A program made the translations under genes and the position numbers. Below the pieces are notes generated by a model. That model searched no databases, had not been told where the DNA came from, and saw only the letters and a list, made by a program, of their open reading frames with translations. Positions 62,558 through 64,000 of a stretch of 64,000 nucleotides of DNA are shown here, one piece after another (within the stretch, counting starts at the first letter, position 1; the number at the start of each line of letters is the position of its first letter). The stretch is from CAWCWN01 sp963799245 (lineage in GTDB: Bacteria; Chloroflexota; Ktedonobacteria; Ktedonobacterales; Ktedonobacteraceae), in NCBI GenBank assembly GCA_963799245.1, contig CAWCWN010000004.1, forward strand, positions 372,001 through 436,000. Direction: 5' to 3'.

Positions 62558-62893
62558 ATGCCAGACTGGAGCAAGGCGGATCTACACGAGCACATGCATG
62601 TCACCTCGGCCGATAATCAGAGGCTGGGGCACGTTGCGGAGGCATATGAAGACTCTTTTCTCGTACACAAGGGCTATTTCTTTCCCAAAGATCGCTACAT
62701 CCCTTACAGCGCGATCAATTCGATCGAAGGTGACACCATTCATTTGACGCTCTCAGCCAACGAAGCCCTGGACAAGGAATGGGAGAAGCGTCCCGACTAC
62801 GAAGATCACCTTGGGGATCCAACGCAACTCTTTTATGATCGTGGACACGGCGTCAAAGATCCCTTCGCAGAGACGGACCCAGATAGAGGCTGA
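62558..62893 (+). CDS. DUF2171/PRC-barrel-like small protein
   Basis: 111 residues from the ATG at 62558; a GTG at 62519 is an alternative. The N-terminal half has the pattern LHEHMHVTSADNQRLGHV, a stretch with YFFPKDRYIPYSAINSIEGD, and a strand TIHLTLS, matching DUF2171/PRC-barrel-like small domains that bind at metabolic or nucleic-acid complexes. The C-terminal 40 residues are polar. Function unknown. It is followed by a long non-coding gap before the sigma factor. Confidence 0.62.
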   Translation: MPDWSKADLHEHMHVTSADNQRLGHVAEAYEDSFLVHKGYFFPKDRYIPYSAINSIEGDTIHLTLSANEALDKEWEKRPDYEDHLGDPTQLFYDRGHGVKDPFAETDPDRG

Positions 62894-63401
62894 ACTACCC
62901 ATAGCTCCGTGTTTCGCCGTCATATACACATGGCCATACATGCCGGACCATGCGTCGTCAGCATATGTGCGTGCCTTAAGTTCATCTGCTATTAACCGAG
63001 TAACGTATATATATGGTTATGAGTACACTTAAACAATCGGTCATCTGTCGAGGCATGACCAAGTTGATCCATTATCCAGAGCCCTAAAATAGCAGGCGGT
63101 TAACGGATCGAAACCCTTTTTCCGGTTTCAGCGTATCTTTTGAAAAAAGAAGCGCGACTGCAGCGGGCTTAAGATACGGTTAGAACCTGATCCGATGTAA
63201 GGTAATCACCTGATGTGGGGCGCAGCGCACTCTTTTACAATAGGAAAGAAACCTATAAAGGAAGATTACTTTCTAAAGAGTTGATGTATATCCACTCTTA
63301 CGGCACCTTTGTGCTTCTCGGACTGTGTAAGCTGACCACGAGGCCAGTGGGAGTTCGGCAGCTGATTTTGTCGGCAAGTTTCCCGAAGGGAGCGTGGATT
63401 T
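62894..63401. other. Leader/non-coding region upstream of the sigma factor gene
   Basis: 508 nt without a credible gene. A short inverted repeat GAAACC/GGTTTC flanks a T-rich stretch (about 63108-63130). The stretch 63200-63400 could be the sigma gene leader; no confident promoter was found. Confidence 0.4.
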
Positions 63402-64000
63402 ATGGCAATTGTTCATCCGGTTAGTGATGCCAGCAGGGCTACGCTGTCTCCACAAAGCATGGCGACAATGTATTCTTCTTCCGCGGCAACAGAGTTTGAA
63501 GTGGGAATGGATACATCTCTCATCAAAACCATCCCGGAGCGTATTACAGATGCACTTATCGAATTAGGCTCATCCCTTGAGGTAATAGGCGATACACTGC
63601 TGGCGGAAACCGCCGATGACAATAATGAGGTTGATGCTCTAGAGGAGACCCAGGAAGGCCGGCCGCACCGTCCCCAAGCGACGACGGCGCGCCAGGCAAG
63701 CGGCGCTGAAGATGCTTTTCAGAGCTACCTGCATGATATCCGGGGACTCGGCCTGCTTACGCATGCCGAAGAAATAGACCTGGCGCAGCGGGCCGCCAGT
63801 GGTGATGAACGGGCACGGCGCAAGCTCATAGAATCAAATTTGCGTCTGGTTATTGCCATTGCCCGTCGCTACACCAGCACAGGCGTTCCGCTCATCGACC
63901 TCATTCAGGAGGGCAATCTGGGTCTGATGCGGGCTGCGGAGAAATTCGATTATCGCCGCGGCTGTCATTTTGGCACGTATGCCACCTGGTGGATTCGACA
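63402..64000 (+). CDS. Primary-type RNA polymerase sigma-70 factor, 5' part (partial)
   Basis: The ATG at 63402 has AAGGGAG 9 nt upstream. The first 199 codons are visible and run off the right edge. Residues 1-100 are a weakly conserved, acidic N-terminal region. From about 104 it is region 1.2 (FQSYLHDIRGLGLLTHAEEI with IDLAQRAASGDERARRKLIE), then region 2.1-2.2 (NLRLVIAIARRYTSTGVPLI and DLIQEGNLGLMRAAEKFDY) and 2.3-2.4 (RGCHFGTYATWWIRQ). This is a housekeeping or close alternative (RpoD/HrdB/SigA-like) sigma; the lack of a long region 1.1 suggests a group-2 or Chloroflexota-type sigma. Regions 3 and 4 lie beyond the window. Confidence 0.9.
   Translation, partial: MAIVHPVSDASRATLSPQSMATMYSSSAATEFEVGMDTSLIKTIPERITDALIELGSSLEVIGDTLLAETADDNNEVDALEETQEGRPHRPQATTARQASGAEDAFQSYLHDIRGLGLLTHAEEIDLAQRAASGDERARRKLIESNLRLVIAIARRYTSTGVPLIDLIQEGNLGLMRAAEKFDYRRGCHFGTYATWWIR

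Noticed and set aside
1..64000. CRISPR array, rRNA, tRNA or prophage
   Set aside because: No repeat-spacer pattern, no rRNA-like sequence, no convincing tRNA fold and no phage structural cluster apart from the single baseplate-J-like domain in a cellular protein.

Overview
This looks like chromosomal DNA of a filamentous or multicellular Chloroflexota of the Ktedonobacteria type. That assignment is an inference. It rests on the moderately high GC, the menaquinone operon, lipoproteins with Ser/Thr/Gly/Pro-rich linkers, the mixture of actinobacterial and bacillar gene types, and an IscB/omega-RNA element of a kind known to be abundant in Ktedonobacter. No rRNA, tRNA, CRISPR array or prophage was recognised.

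Layout. 1-3.7 kb (minus): a Kdp-type potassium-sensing cluster whose sensor is split. A DUF4118/kinase protein (interrupted by a +1 frameshift), KdpE, a USP-like protein and a lone receiver are followed by the first 28 codons of a KdpD N-terminal protein at the left edge. 3.9-5.2 kb: a beta-propeller lipoprotein. 5.3-13.1 kb (plus): a tightly packed menaquinone operon menF-D-H-B-C-E, in which menB carries two inactivating lesions. 13.1-19.6 kb (minus): a complete branched-chain amino acid ABC importer, livK-H-M-G-F, behind a consensus promoter. 19.7-20.3 kb: coaE. 20.4-23.8 kb (plus): an omega-RNA plus iscB, followed 21 bp later by a caspase-fold/TPR/membrane protein that has lost both catalytic residues. 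23.8-29.5 kb: an ABC-F ATPase, pyrE with a recognisable promoter and leader hairpin, an NfeD/slipin pair and a peroxiredoxin. 29.7-34.7 kb: a GT87-like membrane glycosyltransferase, a scrap of aldehyde dehydrogenase, RtcB RNA ligase, archease and cystathionine beta-synthase. 34.9-40.9 kb (minus): a large single-span protein with a baseplate-J-like exterior, ATP-dependent PEP carboxykinase and MurD. 41.1-46.2 kb: a multi-PAS/GAF histidine kinase with an OmpR-type regulator, a separate receiver protein and two small proteins. 46.3-49.6 kb (minus): an AcuB-like CBS protein and an unusual AcuC-AcuA fusion (lysine deacetylase plus acetyltransferase), then a small membrane protein and a second propeller lipoprotein. 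51.1-56.5 kb: an orphan DNA methyltransferase, an inositol-phosphatase-family protein, a C39-like membrane protease, a YheT-like hydrolase and an L,D-transpeptidase lipoprotein. 56.7-62.9 kb: an amino-acid permease remnant, a GH31 alpha-glucosidase, a UvrD/PcrA helicase, a zinc-ribbon mini-protein and a DUF2171/PRC-like protein. The right edge holds the 5' part of a primary-type sigma-70 factor.

Themes. The window is mostly housekeeping (menaquinone, acetyl-CoA/PEP metabolism, cell wall, RNA repair, nutrient uptake) with several signal-transduction genes. Gene ends are often marked by long, nearly perfect inverted repeats without a clear U-tract, some of which overlap the stop codon. The most unusual items are the IscB/omega-RNA next to a pseudo-caspase, the AcuC-AcuA fusion, the doubly broken menB in an otherwise intact operon, the dispersed and frameshifted KdpD, and LivM with an extra N-terminal membrane domain.
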